Assembly (NCBI GenBank): GCA_025267735.1
Contig: CM046293.1
Location: 8,270,560-8,334,559, forward strand
Origin: Mactra quadrangularis
Lineage: Eukaryota > Mollusca > Bivalvia > Venerida > Mactridae
Direction of reading: 5' to 3'
Length of the DNA: 64,000 nt
The position numbers and the translations under genes are program-made. The notes beneath the pieces are model-generated. The model had not been told where the DNA came from. It saw nothing but the letters and a program-made list of their open reading frames with translations, and ran no database searches. Positions 55,501-64,000 of the stretch are shown here, one piece after another; position 1 is the stretch's first letter, and each line of letters starts with the position of its first letter.

Positions 55501-58500
55501 ATGTATGTCATATCATACTAAGGGTACCAGGTTACTTCAGAATATATTCGTCTGGAATTCAAAGTTATGGGGCTTTATCAAAGGTACAAACACATCTATA
55601 TAGGCATTTTAGAAGCAAAATTGATTATTAAAATATATTTTGATACGTATTGAGAATTTAATAACAATATTTTATACACATGATAAAGTCAGTCTGTACC
55701 GTGCCTGACTTAACACCTCTAAAAGGACTCTAGGTCATCATTCCTGGAAGCGATCTAAATTCTTTCATAAATTCTTTCATAGATTTTTGTCATGAAATAT
55801 ACAGTTACCACCAAATTTTTGGAGACAAAAGAAATTTACGACAATTTTTGAATGTTGATGTATGTTTTTGTAGAATCAATATTTTAAATATATCGAAGTA
55901 TGGTTTGTGACAAAATGAAAATAGATTTCATTAATGCTACTCATTTATAAGATTCAGCATCTGACATTCTAAAGCCTCCAAAACCATATTGATTGTATTT
56001 TTTCCATAACATAGCATTTTTGTTATTTTTGTTGTCTCGGTTATAAATGTAATAATAAAGCTAATTTAAAGGCATTTTAAAATAACCAGTCATCAAATTT
56101 TAGATAAAAGGTATTCAGTAGGTCTGCAAAGTGAAAATGTCTCCAAAGTTTTCGTGGGTACTACATTCTAAAGATAAAGGTCAATTGTTTGCACTGGCGA
56201 TGTTATGTGCTAAGTACTGGGTGACACTTTTGAGACAAATGATCTAGAACTATCCAGGGAGTGTAAGACAATTGACTACCGTAATAATGTAATATATGTA
56301 ACTAACTGAACATACATTAATTTGTTAAAACCTAGTCCACAATGCCCCGGTGTATACGCTGCATGGAGTGTCCGGGTTATTATAGCCGGTGTACCAGGAA
56401 AACAGGGAAAATTTATGCAAAGAATCGAGTGTCCAAACTAAGCGTAACCATATCTGCACTTTGGACACATTTCATACCAGGTTTTTACGTATTCACATAG
56501 TAGTCTTAACGTGGAAAGACAAATCATGCCAGAAAAGCTACGGTGATGCCCTGAAAGACGACATTTGTTTCTCTGCCCTGTGAATATGTAGTATTTCAAC
56601 TAAAAACACCACTGGGACTACTCAGTAGTGATCGCCGAAATAACACAGTTATCCCGATGTAATGCGGCTCTTAACGGCGTCGCTACCGTGCATCCGATGT
56701 CCAAACTCGGACATGCTGGGTCTATACACCGGGACAGTGTGAACTAGGTATATGTAAACATCATTGTTTCTTGTTACAGCCGATGGTTTCTATCCACATT
56801 TTGAACTAAAAGGATCAGGAGTAAGTGCATGTAAGTCTATAGTATACACATACTCAAACATGTTTGTAATTGTTCGGTTTAACTTGAACACTGGCACCAG
56901 AGTCCTCTCACTCTCACATACGCACACATATAATATGCTGTCAACAAACACAATTAAAAATCGGTCCCTTATTCATTACCGTGAACGAGTTACAACTATA
57001 CTTTCATTATCACAGTTTATGAAATTAGTGGGTGTCTGGTTGCCAGAGACAACCACTTTCTAGTTCGGGCAACCAAAAGTTTCTTTTGTGCAACCAAATT
57101 TCTCTACACAAGGTATTGTGCTAGCTGCCTAAATGACCCGTTCGGGCAACCATTTCTAAACGGTTATAGTATATTAAGGTAGTGTACATGTATCTATTCA
57201 CAGGGAACTATACATTATGATCATAAAATCATGGTGCTAGTGAACTTGAAGTTCAACCATTTTGCTTGTGTATATTCGTGTAGATAGACACTTGATCGTC
57301 AGAGTTTAAATAAATCAAAACAATTGAAAATATTCAAGGACAATCTCCGTAAACAGATATCCTGTAGAGCGTTGTCGTACAGGATCTCAACTATCTCCGT
57401 GGAAGGTCACGTCGAGATGAACTTTGTTTCGACCAATCAATGCGTAGCTTTCATCTAGACGGAAACACTATTTATCACATTTTGATTTCGTAATTTTTAT
57501 TTTTAGACCAAGGTTTGCATGCTAATTTAACAGCGGTATTATTCACAGTCTGCGATGTGGCGGCTCATTTCAAATTGCGTGACGTAGACGATGTGAACAA
57601 GTTACGTATTATAAAAATATCGTCATGAATATTATGATGAGAAAAGGTCGCCTGAACGTGATCTTCGTTTGAAAAAGGCCTGATCTAAATTAGCGAGCAT
57701 GCGAGCGGAAAATTTTAGATCGGGTTTTAATCAGATTGATTCAAGGAGTGCGTAATATAATTGTTACATTAGCCTACATCAGTCTGTGAGTTGAATCCTC
57801 CGCACAAAATGTTTTTAAACTTTCTGAGCTTATAATATTTAAGTTTCAATTTATTTCCGAAATACTTTACAGTAAGTTGTCCATATTTTACCGATTATTT
57901 AAACATATAGACACGAGCTTTGATGCGCGTATGATTAAATCACGAGTGCTTTAGCACGCATCAAACAATTGTAGCTATTTACTGTTATACATATATGTAT
58001 ATATTTATAGATATGGAACAATTGTATGTATTTCGCTTTAAAACATGTATGTATATATTTGTAGCTGGGGTGTTTACATGGAATGGTTTGGTTCCTTCAC
58101 GTTTTAGAGCTATTAAATATTTTGGGTACATTAAAGAAGTACAGATATTATATCCAGGAATGTACAGAATACATGCTAAAGTTGCAATAAATGGAAGAAA
58201 TAGTAGACCTAGTGTTTTAGAACCGTAAGTTTTGTTCATTACATTTCCATGTGTAGTCCGTTTTTTCTCAACTGTCAAAGCTTGAATAATTTCATGGTAA
58301 CTAAATGCATTGGTTTGGTACTCTGGCCTTATTAGATATGTCTTGACTAAAGCATATCATTTGGCATAAGCATTTTTACTCAATCATAATACACACTTTT
58401 GGAAACTCATGAATGTATCACGACGAAAATTTTCACAATTGCATTCACCGTGAATTATTCATGTTTTTACAGCTGAGAAGAAAACGAACTATGATAAAAT

Positions 58501-60426
58501 AAACCAATACCCTTAAAAACAGAATTATCTAAAAAAAAAAACCTAATACACCGAGTTTGCCTAGATTTGGAATACAGTATTTTTTCCAACTTTCCGGCTT
58601 GGATTTAATTTTCAGACTTTCTTTAAGAATAAATAAAAAAAGAAATAATTGCAACCTTGAAAGATAACTAGCTAGGAACCCTGAGGAAACTATAAATGGT
58701 TGACATACTATACATTCTTATCTATATTTAGGCCTACCTCATAGACGCCCGGCTAACTCAGTTGGCACGCGAGCCTACTGATCGAGGGTTCGATTCCCCT
58801 GTGGGGGTTACTTTCGTGGAGCTTGGACATAAAATTATTTCTACGGCCATTCTCCCTCCTATCAATGATATTTAATTATGTAGGACAGTTGTCAGTCACT
58901 GACGAAAATATGCGCTTAGTAGTTGGTTAACAGCTAAATCCAGAGATTAAGCCTTTCCAGGAGGAGTGAGCACGTTGACTAACCGCCGTCATATGACCTA
59001 TACAATGTGTTGCTACGGCGTTAAACCCAACAAACATCCGCATGCCTCATGTCATTTTGATTGCTTCTGACCGTGTTTTTTTTAATATACATATAAGTAC
59101 AACATATGCAGTTAAAATCGATACAAATATGTTCCATCTAAAAGGGAGCCTATAACAACAAAAAACATGTCATGTTTACATAATTGAGGCATGTTCTGGT
59201 AATTTACAGACTGATAAGCCCAGCTGTAGGCATATCATTGATGAAAACGAATAGTACAAGTTCCGAAGTATTAGACACAACTTGGAAGACACAAGATGGA
59301 AGGTGAGTTGTTAATCTCATCTCTCAGATAATAAGGTTCTTCCTCCATTCTTTCAAAGAGTATGTAGCGGACAGTTCACTCAACCATTGGTTTTTGTTGT
59401 GTCAGCGTTGGATATATCGTCTTCCGTATGCATCAGACAACTGTAAGAGAAGTGGTTCAGTGGTAGAAGTTTAATTTAGAGATAAAGAGGGTTCAGGTTT
59501 AAACCCCACTTTGAACCCTGCTATTTTCCTTGGGCAAGAAATTTACTTACAGTTGTTTCTCTGCAGCTATGTGTAAGTGTATTCTTCGAAGGAAGGTGAT
59601 TTAAATGATCAGGGTTTATCATACACATTTGTAAAGTCTGCTGAACATTTATAATATGGAAGTAGGGTTTAAACCCACTTACACTTTCTTAACAGTCATA
59701 TATTACAAGCTATGGTTTGTTTGCTTAGCTCGAACAGACGAACCTATATCAGTGTCGTATTTGAAGTCGAGGAATTTAACCAAACTTCCGTCCTGGTAAT
59801 ATCACGATGCGATCGAGAATATCGTATCTTGTCTGAAGATTATAGAATAACGTATTTAAAAAGTAAGAAAGGAACAGTAGTCCAGTGGTAGGACGCACGC
59901 TTAGTGATCGAGCAATTCTGAGTACGAATCCCACTAGAGGCACTGCAAATTTCCTTGAGCAAGAAATTTACATGCCATTGCTTCACTCCACCCAGGTGTA
60001 AATGGGAATGCGAGGGTGGAAAATTCCGTTGTGCCAATTTGTCGGCTGCACTAATAAGCGGAGTAAAAAGACACCCCAGGGAGAATGATAGATAGATACC
60101 AGTAGCCCAATGACCAGGGGTAATAGCTGTAAAGTCGGTGAACGTGCGTAAGCATGAAACTTAGCCTATAAAGTGCAATTACTTTAATGTATTTCAGAGG
60201 CGTTTCGCGTTATACATCAAGATATGCTGTTGAGCCCACTGACGACACAACGCCTAGTAAAGTATATCCATTGGATACGATCGAAGTGAGTGGCCAATAT
60301 TACCTTGAACAGAATGATGTTATTTACTTACAAAGACTCGCAGAAAGTTTATATGACCCTAATCATGAAAGATTTCTCAATACTAATCAACATGCACGCT
60401 TTGAGATGCACAAACTCCCGGGCTAA
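48446..60426 (+). CDS. Gene 3: divergent TNF superfamily ligand, seven exons, about 333 aa
   Basis: Exons 48446-48754, 54399-54435, 56780-56830, 58065-58224, 59210-59302, 59738-59862 and 60200-60426 join in frame (1002 nt). Predicted type II membrane ligand: helix at about 40-57, charged stalk, a short basic exon with RVQR, then an extended THD. HFELKGSG, PGMYRIHAKVAI (from about 163) and YYLEQNDVIYL correspond to TNF-ligand strands, and the phase-1 intron before GVFTWNG matches genes 1 and 2. The THD region is about 215 residues, well above the usual 150, with three introns not present in its neighbours. The conserved Cys pair of genes 1 and 2 is not visible. Sequons occur at NSSS and NQTS. 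Two joins are uncertain: the acceptor of exon 6 (59729 or 59738) and the exon 6 to 7 junction. Confidence 0.72.
49150..49600. repeat. ATT/TTA microsatellite, gene 3 intron 1
   Basis: Imperfect TTATAATTA-type sequence grows into an almost pure TTA run at about 49465-49590. Long poly-Ile, poly-Asn and poly-Tyr frames here are artefacts of the repeat. Confidence 0.95.
50217..50539. mobile_element. Repeat B copy 5, perfect terminal inverted repeat
   Basis: The ends CAGTAGCCTGTTCAATTAC and its exact reverse complement are preserved, making this the best copy for defining the family termini. Gene 3 intron 1. Confidence 0.87.
50715..50998 (-). mobile_element. SINE family E, full length
   Basis: On the minus strand: CGATAGCGCAGTTGGTAGCG, then GGGTTGGAATCCCACTCGG, body, and a tail ending GTTAAACCCAAT. 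The best copy of family E in the window. Gene 3 intron 1. Confidence 0.86.
51000..52593. other. Gene 3 intron 1 segment, nothing recognised
   Basis: The 102-codon frame at 51938-52246 begins hydrophobic and contains Cys, but has no splice context or recognisable domain. Otherwise A/T-rich sequence. Confidence 0.35.
52602..53333. mobile_element. hAT-type element (family H), perfect 8-bp duplication
   Basis: Ends TAGTGCTGCAACGATTC and GAATCGTTGCAGCCCTA with inner runs of TCGATTCGAT. ATTTTAAC flanks it at 52594-52601 and 53334-53341. No transposase frame. Gene 3 intron 1. Confidence 0.9.
53903..54272. mobile_element. B2 variant, copy 2
   Basis: Same arms and centre as 37796-38172. A 113-codon open frame on the minus strand lies wholly inside it and is taken as chance. 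It ends about 125 bases before gene 3 exon 2. Confidence 0.75.
54399..54435 (+). CDS. Gene 3 exon 2 (37 nt): short stalk exon with RVQR
   Basis: Tiny exon between TTTTTGTTACAG and ACAG|GTGAGT, both strong sites. It encodes DGEQKQSRVQRT plus one base. SRVQR has the minimal R-x-x-R form used by furin-like convertases, at the same place in the protein as the polybasic exons of genes 1 and 2. Phase 0 in, 1 out. Confidence 0.6.
54768..55015 (-). mobile_element. SINE family F copy
   Basis: CTCTCCCTGGGTAGTCTTATA and ACTCCGCTTATGTACAGCGA match the family F body in reverse; TTTCTTGCTCAAGGAAAAAA matches further 5'. Gene 3 intron 2. Confidence 0.72.
55278..55541. mobile_element. GGTACC-centred palindromic elements, two copies in tandem
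   Basis: GCATATCGCTAGCAAG.GCT and CCTGGTACCCTTCTTACA occur twice (near 55288 and 55446), each followed by an AGGGTACCA arm. Gene 3 intron 2. Confidence 0.75.
56331..56748. mobile_element. TIR element 30 bases before gene 3 exon 3
   Basis: Ends CCTAGTCCACAATGCCCCGG and its approximate reverse complement CCGGGACAGTGTGAACTAGG, with inner GTCCAAACT..CGGACA. CTAG flanks both sides and may be a 4-bp target duplication. Confidence 0.7.
56780..56830 (+). CDS. Gene 3 exon 3: first THD strand
   Basis: Between CTTGTTACAG and GCAT|GTAAGT. An earlier GTAAGT at 56821 is also present but gives the wrong phase for exon 4; the one at 56831 restores it. It encodes DGFYPHFELKGSGVSA, similar to VVQIEGTGGFS of gene 2. 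Phase 1 in and out. Confidence 0.65.
56888..57260. mobile_element. CTGGCACCAGAGTCC palindromic element, interrupted
   Basis: Left end CACTGGCACCAGAGTCCTC. The interior up to about 57010 matches 62118-62318 in reverse, then a foreign block (57015-57165, GGGCAACC repeat) intervenes and the element resumes. Gene 3 intron 3. Confidence 0.68.
57015..57165 (-). repeat. GGGCAACC repeat, copy 2, nested
   Basis: ATTAGTGGGTGTCTGGTTGCC through CGGGCAACCATTTC is the reverse complement of 7608-7745. Confidence 0.8.
57341..57740 (+). mobile_element. Family M repeat, copy 3, gene 3 intron 3
   Basis: Starts GGACAATCTCCGTAAACAG, ends GGGTTTTAATCAGATTG. Its right end is about 325 bases before exon 4. Confidence 0.8.
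58065..58224 (+). CDS. Gene 3 exon 4: central THD strands
   Basis: Between ATATTTGTAG and ACC|GTAAGT, phase 1 in and 2 out. GVFTWNGLVPSRF followed by LYPGMYRIHAKVAI aligns with the GLYLVYAQ exons of genes 1 and 2, but the exon continues past the signature where the neighbours have an intron. Confidence 0.72.
58256..58488. mobile_element. Family N MITE, copy 3, right after gene 3 exon 4
   Basis: Begins about 30 bases after the exon 4 donor. Same ends and interior as 12466-12711. Confidence 0.78.
58745..59032 (+). mobile_element. SINE D, full length, sense in gene 3 intron 4
   Basis: CGGCTAACTCAGTTGGCAC (A box), GAGGGTTCGATTCCCC (B box), body, then TACGGCGTTAAACCCAACAA. Ends about 175 bases before exon 5. 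Confidence 0.86.
59210..59302 (+). CDS. Gene 3 exon 5: middle THD
   Basis: Between AATTTACAG and GGAAG|GTGAGT, phase 2 in and out. The product begins LISPAVGISLMKTNSSSEV and ends WKTQDG, and includes an NSS sequon. This and the next exon make up most of the extra length of the gene 3 THD. Confidence 0.68.
59450..59570 (+). mobile_element. tRNA-like SINE fragment in gene 3 intron 5
   Basis: GTGGTTCAGTGGTAGAAG and GGGTTCAGGTTTAAACCCC followed by CTTGGGCAAGAAATTTAC, related to family F. Confidence 0.6.
59738..59862 (+). CDS. Gene 3 exon 6: middle THD
   Basis: Encodes RTYISVVFEVEEFNQTS, then VLVISRCDREYRI and on to AAA|GTAAGA. The acceptor may be CGAACAG (59738) or the in-frame TTGCTTAG nine bases upstream (start 59729, adding three residues), which has the better pyrimidine tract. 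The donor used here gives phase 1; a weak phase-2 donor (AAC|GTATTT) lies ten bases earlier. Confidence 0.6.
59868..60180 (+). mobile_element. SINE family F, filling gene 3 intron 6
   Basis: Head CAGTAGTCCAGTGGTAGGAC and GAGTACGAATCCCACTAGAG; body AAATTTCCTTGAGCAAGAAA and TCGGCTGCACTAATAAGCGG. It spans almost the entire intron between exons 6 and 7. Confidence 0.8.
60200..60426 (+). CDS. Gene 3 exon 7: C-terminal THD strands and stop
   Basis: Open to TAA at 60426, encoding SRYTSRYAVEP, DTIEVSGQYYLEQNDVIYL and a C-terminal ARFEMHKLPG. The acceptor region reads ATTTCAGAG: use of the second AG (start 60200) fits the exon 6 donor chosen, while use of the first (60198) would need the weak upstream donor of exon 6. 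The real reading frame of this exon is clear; only its first residues are in doubt. Confidence 0.68.
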
Positions 60427-60603
60427 GAAAACATGAATCGAAGTAATCCATTCCAACTAAGCCATGGTGCAATTCTCATTAACATAATGTTGTATATACA
60501 TTTGTAAATGCAGTTTCGTCTATAGACTAGTTCTCAAAATAGGAGATGTCCATTCGAGTACATGGCATGTTTCTGAAGTTATGTGCAACAACATTTTTAT
60601 CTC

Positions 60604-61065
60604 TCCGGCGATTTTCTACGCAGCTATAATTCGGACATCATAGGAAGTGAAAATAGTTCTAACATGGATTCCATAGAAAACGTGAATTTAATGCACTTTG
60701 GTTTTTTATGTTATATAACCTTAACTTCACGGAAGTACGGCATGTGAGACAAAGTAGTTCTATTTAACTGAAGTCTGAGTTACTAAGTGTACAAATAAAA
60801 TGACTGCTGGTAGTGTTTCAATAAATATGTATAATACCCTTCACAGTTGTGAAGACTGTTCAAAGTTTTATTGTAGCTAATAAGCAGATAAACAGGCTAC
60901 TAAGTTGTTTATGTTGACTTCCCCACTTCCAGTGTAGCGTAAATAATGATGGAGATGGAACTATTTATCGTCGAGTTATCAGCCGGGCCTAATAACTTGT
61001 TGTATTCATACCACTTCTGATATCCGAGACTGTCTTCCAGGAACATCGCCGTGGTGTACCGAATG
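60604..61065. mobile_element. Second diverged B-like element, overlapping the gene 3 3'UTR
   Basis: Starts near CTCTCCGGCGATTTTCTACG and ends ATCGCCGTGGTGTACCGAATG. The arms echo those at 42237-42732. Contains the candidate poly(A) signal of gene 3. Confidence 0.4.
60794..60799 (+). promoter_or_regulatory. Candidate poly(A) signal of gene 3
   Basis: AATAAA about 370 bases after the gene 3 stop codon, with a second AATAAA near 60819. It is a reasonable 3'UTR length for this gene; the cleavage site itself is not visible. Confidence 0.4.
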
Positions 61066-62117
61066 ATAAAGTAGTACACTTGTATTTCAACCGTTCTGTG
61101 TCGCCCATATTGGGTATTTACTTAGTGTGGTTCATAAAACGTACTATCCTGTGTTTTTCTTATAGTATATGGCACGTTAAAACATTAATTTGTATAAAAT
61201 AGGGCGTCATGAGCTCTTTATGGCATATATAGGGCATGCTTTAATAATTCTGTGTTACGTAATTAAGCCAAAATAAATTGTTATGCTGGTATGGACATTA
61301 TTTGAGTGGCGAATAATAAAGCAAATTTTAACTGTTTTGTATAGATCATTCGGGACAAATTTGACAGATTTGTGCACATATAGGGTACTTTTTTATACAT
61401 TCGCGTTGTACAAAGACAACAAGTTTGACTACTTTTGTGATGCGCCTGTGAATTATATTTCCTTGTATGTATTATGTCAACAGTATAGCTCTGTGTAAGG
61501 AGAAACTTAGAAAGCACAATAAGTTAAATAATTTGAAAGCTTTGAGGATAGTGTTAAGTGTTCCTTGGGTCTTTTTCCATGCGTACATCTTTGTATTGTT
61601 TGCCTGAAATTTTGAAGCAAAGTTGTGAACGTACTTTTTGGGTTCAATATACTTTGAGGTCCGATCCCAAAAGTGAGCTAAACTTTAATTCCATGAGAAC
61701 ATTTATTTGCATAGTCACAATACACACTCAGTGCGGTTCTTTGATGATTAGTAAACTTTGCTCGGAAATATGTCAGAGTTGTTGTTGATAGAATAGCAAA
61801 TAAAACTACAGACGGACTAGGTTCTGGGTATATCATCACGTGACCAACAACATGTAAAAAATTGTTTCTTTTCTATCATGTCATTGCAGCAGTCAAACAT
61901 ATGAAAAACTAAAACAGCAATAATTGCTATTTCTTTGTCCGGAAATACGTACATAACCCTGTGAGTTGTACTCATTTTTTCTATATCTTCTGCATAAAAT
62001 AGTTTTGTAAATAACCCAGTTTACTTCCCGGTTTAATTTTAAGCTATGACTGTAAAGTAGATGTTAAAGGCACACAAGATCAATTGTTTTTTTTGGAAAG
62101 AAAAGCACTAGTTATCC
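61066..62117. other. Downstream of gene 3, nothing recognised
   Basis: Two short frames (61283-61498 and 61558-61788) show no domain, signal peptide or splice context. Confidence 0.35.
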
Positions 62118-62318
62118 ACTGGCACCAGAGTCCATATCTTATGATAATAAAATCATGCGTACGTTCCTATATTTAGTTCCCTGTGCATACATACATGTAC
62201 ACTACCTAATATATAATATACTATAATGAAAGTATAGTTATAACTCGTACAAAGCAATGTATACGGGACCGATTTTTAGGTATTTAACGAGTGTGAGGAC
62301 TCTGGTGCCAGTGTAGTC
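62118..62318. mobile_element. CTGGCACCAGAGTCC palindromic element, intact
   Basis: Perfect inverted ends ACTGGCACCAGAGTCC and GGACTCTGGTGCCAGT about 200 bases apart. Serves as the uninterrupted reference for 56888-57260. Confidence 0.82.
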
Positions 62319-62430
62319 ATCTTATGCGCTATTAATTGTCATTTCAGTTAGTCTGAAAAGAGAACTTAGTAAAAAGCAAATTTTGCTCATCGTATAAGAT
62401 GTTACTGTAGATCGCGTGACTATATACCCA

Positions 62431-62651
62431 TTAGCGTGTTCAGTAACGACTGTTAGCGAACGTTTCGGATACGGAACAACTCAACCCGTAGACAACTCAA
62501 CCCATGGATAACTCAAATCCAAAGTTGGGAAAACTCAAACCGTTGGTGAGGTATTGAGTTTTCTCGGATTGAGTTGTCTATGGGTTGAGTTATCTCGACA
62601 CTATCGTTACGGAACGTTACGGAACGTTTGGGGAAATTGAACACGCTGCTG
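62431..62651. mobile_element. Repeat C copy 4
   Basis: Complete copy downstream of gene 3, ending TTGAACACGCTGCTG. Confidence 0.83.
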
Positions 62652-63446
62652 ATTTTATATGTACATGTTTCTTGTGATAATTTATTTTAAAATTTATCCT
62701 GACTTTAATATAATATGTTGTTTTTTGTATCTTATACTTGTATAAATATGTACTAATATATACTAACACTGTATAAACATATTATTGTATATTTAGATAT
62801 AACTTCTATAATCGGCACATCATATTCCTGCACAACTATACATGGTATGACTTTGATAATACAGAACTTATTGCATTGAACTTTGATTGCATTGAAAAAT
62901 TATGTTTGGTTGATTCATTAGGTTAACTGACAATAATAGTTTTTTGAGAGTTCTCGCACTAATTGTCTACAAACAATAATCTTTGTAAGTCAATGGACAA
63001 AACCTTGTTTTTTAGGAAACCTGATTCTCATGTATTATTCAAAACAGAAACAGAAACATGAGAGAGACATATTGGCCAATTCCAAAATCAGCATAGATTA
63101 TTTTTCAACATATAATTTTAACTAATGTACACGTGTATAAGTACAAGTAAGTATATTTGGTTCTGGAAGCACCTAGTTTAGTTCGAGACTATGTATGAGA
63201 CTTATGATCGTTGTTAACGATATTTTTTTCACTACAATCAGTTTTTGTCTTATTGAGGTTTGACTATATTGTTGTTGCTATGGAAATATGATAATGTTTG
63301 TAGTTTTTATTGTATAACCGGTAGATTGTACATGTATTAAGAAATAAACATTTGAAATATAACAGTTTGAGTTTAGAGTACTTATTGTATTGAGTAGCTT
63401 TTCAAAACAGACCTGAGAGAAAAAAACAACAAGTTGCACTCAGTAA
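62652..63446. other. Spacer, nothing recognised
   Basis: A/T-rich sequence between repeat C copy 4 and repeat A copy 10, with no frames over 60 codons. Confidence 0.4.
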
Positions 63447-63784
63447 AGGTACTAATTCACATATTTGGTTAATTTTTCCAGTAAAATCAGAATATCAATC
63501 AGTGTCTGTAATTGTGTCAAAACGTTAATTCTTCATATTATAAGACAAACTATGTTGCAAGGAATACACAATAAAAGTCACAAAACTGCACTGCATGCAT
63601 ATTGTCGTTACATACGGCGTAGATTTTTACTACATGAAACAACATAATTTGTAGTTATATGTCAACTTGCAGTAAAATTGTCATTATCAGAACACCACTT
63701 TCCTGCTTCCAAAAATGGCTCCATACAACTGTTATAGTTTTAGAAAAAGTTGATATTTAAGTTGAAATCTGTGAATGAGTATCT
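63447..63784 (+). mobile_element. Repeat A copy 10
   Basis: Full-length copy near the right edge; right flank TTAA, left flank GTAA. Confidence 0.83.
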
Positions 63785-64000
63785 TTAAATCAGTTGAAAG
63801 ATATAAAGTAGCAGAAGCCTTTACTGAAGTAATCTGCCTCAGGTCAAATTGCTACAAATATATCAATTTTTCATAATACGAGATTGTCAGCATAAGAAAT
63901 TAAGAAACCAGCTGAATGAAGCCAAATTCTACGATAAAAATTAAGCTAACTGAAAGACTACACATCTACGCTAAAACTGGACTCAGCTTGAAGTTTCCTA

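Noticed and set aside
56821..56826. GTAAGT as the donor of gene 3 exon 3
   Set aside because: It leaves exon 4 out of frame; the next GTAAGT ten bases downstream restores the phase and adds four residues.

Overview
The window is animal nuclear DNA: AT-rich, with genes split into short exons by GT-AG introns and nearly every intron and intergenic stretch filled with miniature inverted-repeat elements and tRNA-derived SINEs. A lophotrochozoan, most likely a bivalve mollusc, is suggested by the Eiger-like invertebrate TNF ligands, by SINE tails ending in a 'TTAACGCCGTAGCAACAC' type sequence, and by the recurring GGGAGATAACT-type words. The species is inferred, not shown.

The only protein-coding content I can support is three complete genes in tandem, all on the plus strand, each encoding a type II membrane protein of the tumour necrosis factor ligand superfamily. 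Gene 1 (4370-11433, 5 exons, 285 aa) and gene 2 (29422-42020, 5 exons plus an alternative last exon, 303 or 291 aa) have the same architecture: a transmembrane exon, an in-frame polybasic stalk exon, and a TNF homology domain (THD) split over three exons with intron phases 0,0,1,0. Gene 3 (48446-60426, 7 exons, about 333 aa) keeps the transmembrane exon, a short RVQR-containing stalk exon and the phase-1 intron in the N-terminal part of the THD, but its THD is longer and has more introns. None of the splice joins has transcript support here; they were derived from splice consensus, phase and family alignment.

The most interesting gene feature is at the end of gene 2. Two homologous terminal exons (41053-41334 and 41775-42020) follow the same donor in the same phase. 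Each encodes a complete C-terminal half of the THD with a Cys pair and a shared EIDxNSS...LGLI..GN ending. One gene could therefore make two ligands with the same anchor and stalk but different receptor-facing halves.

Layout: 1-4369 upstream repeats; 4370-11433 gene 1; 11434-29421 an 18 kb repeat-rich spacer; 29422-42020 gene 2; 42021-48445 a spacer; 48446-60426 gene 3; 60427-64000 the gene 3 3'UTR and further repeats. At least fifteen repeat families are visible. They include a TTAA-targeting MITE of about 345 bp with about ten copies, palindromic B and C families with shared termini, three hAT-type elements with 8-bp target duplications, three or more SINE families, a 28-bp minisatellite (about 12 units) and an ATT microsatellite. 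Several nested insertions give a readable order of transposition events.
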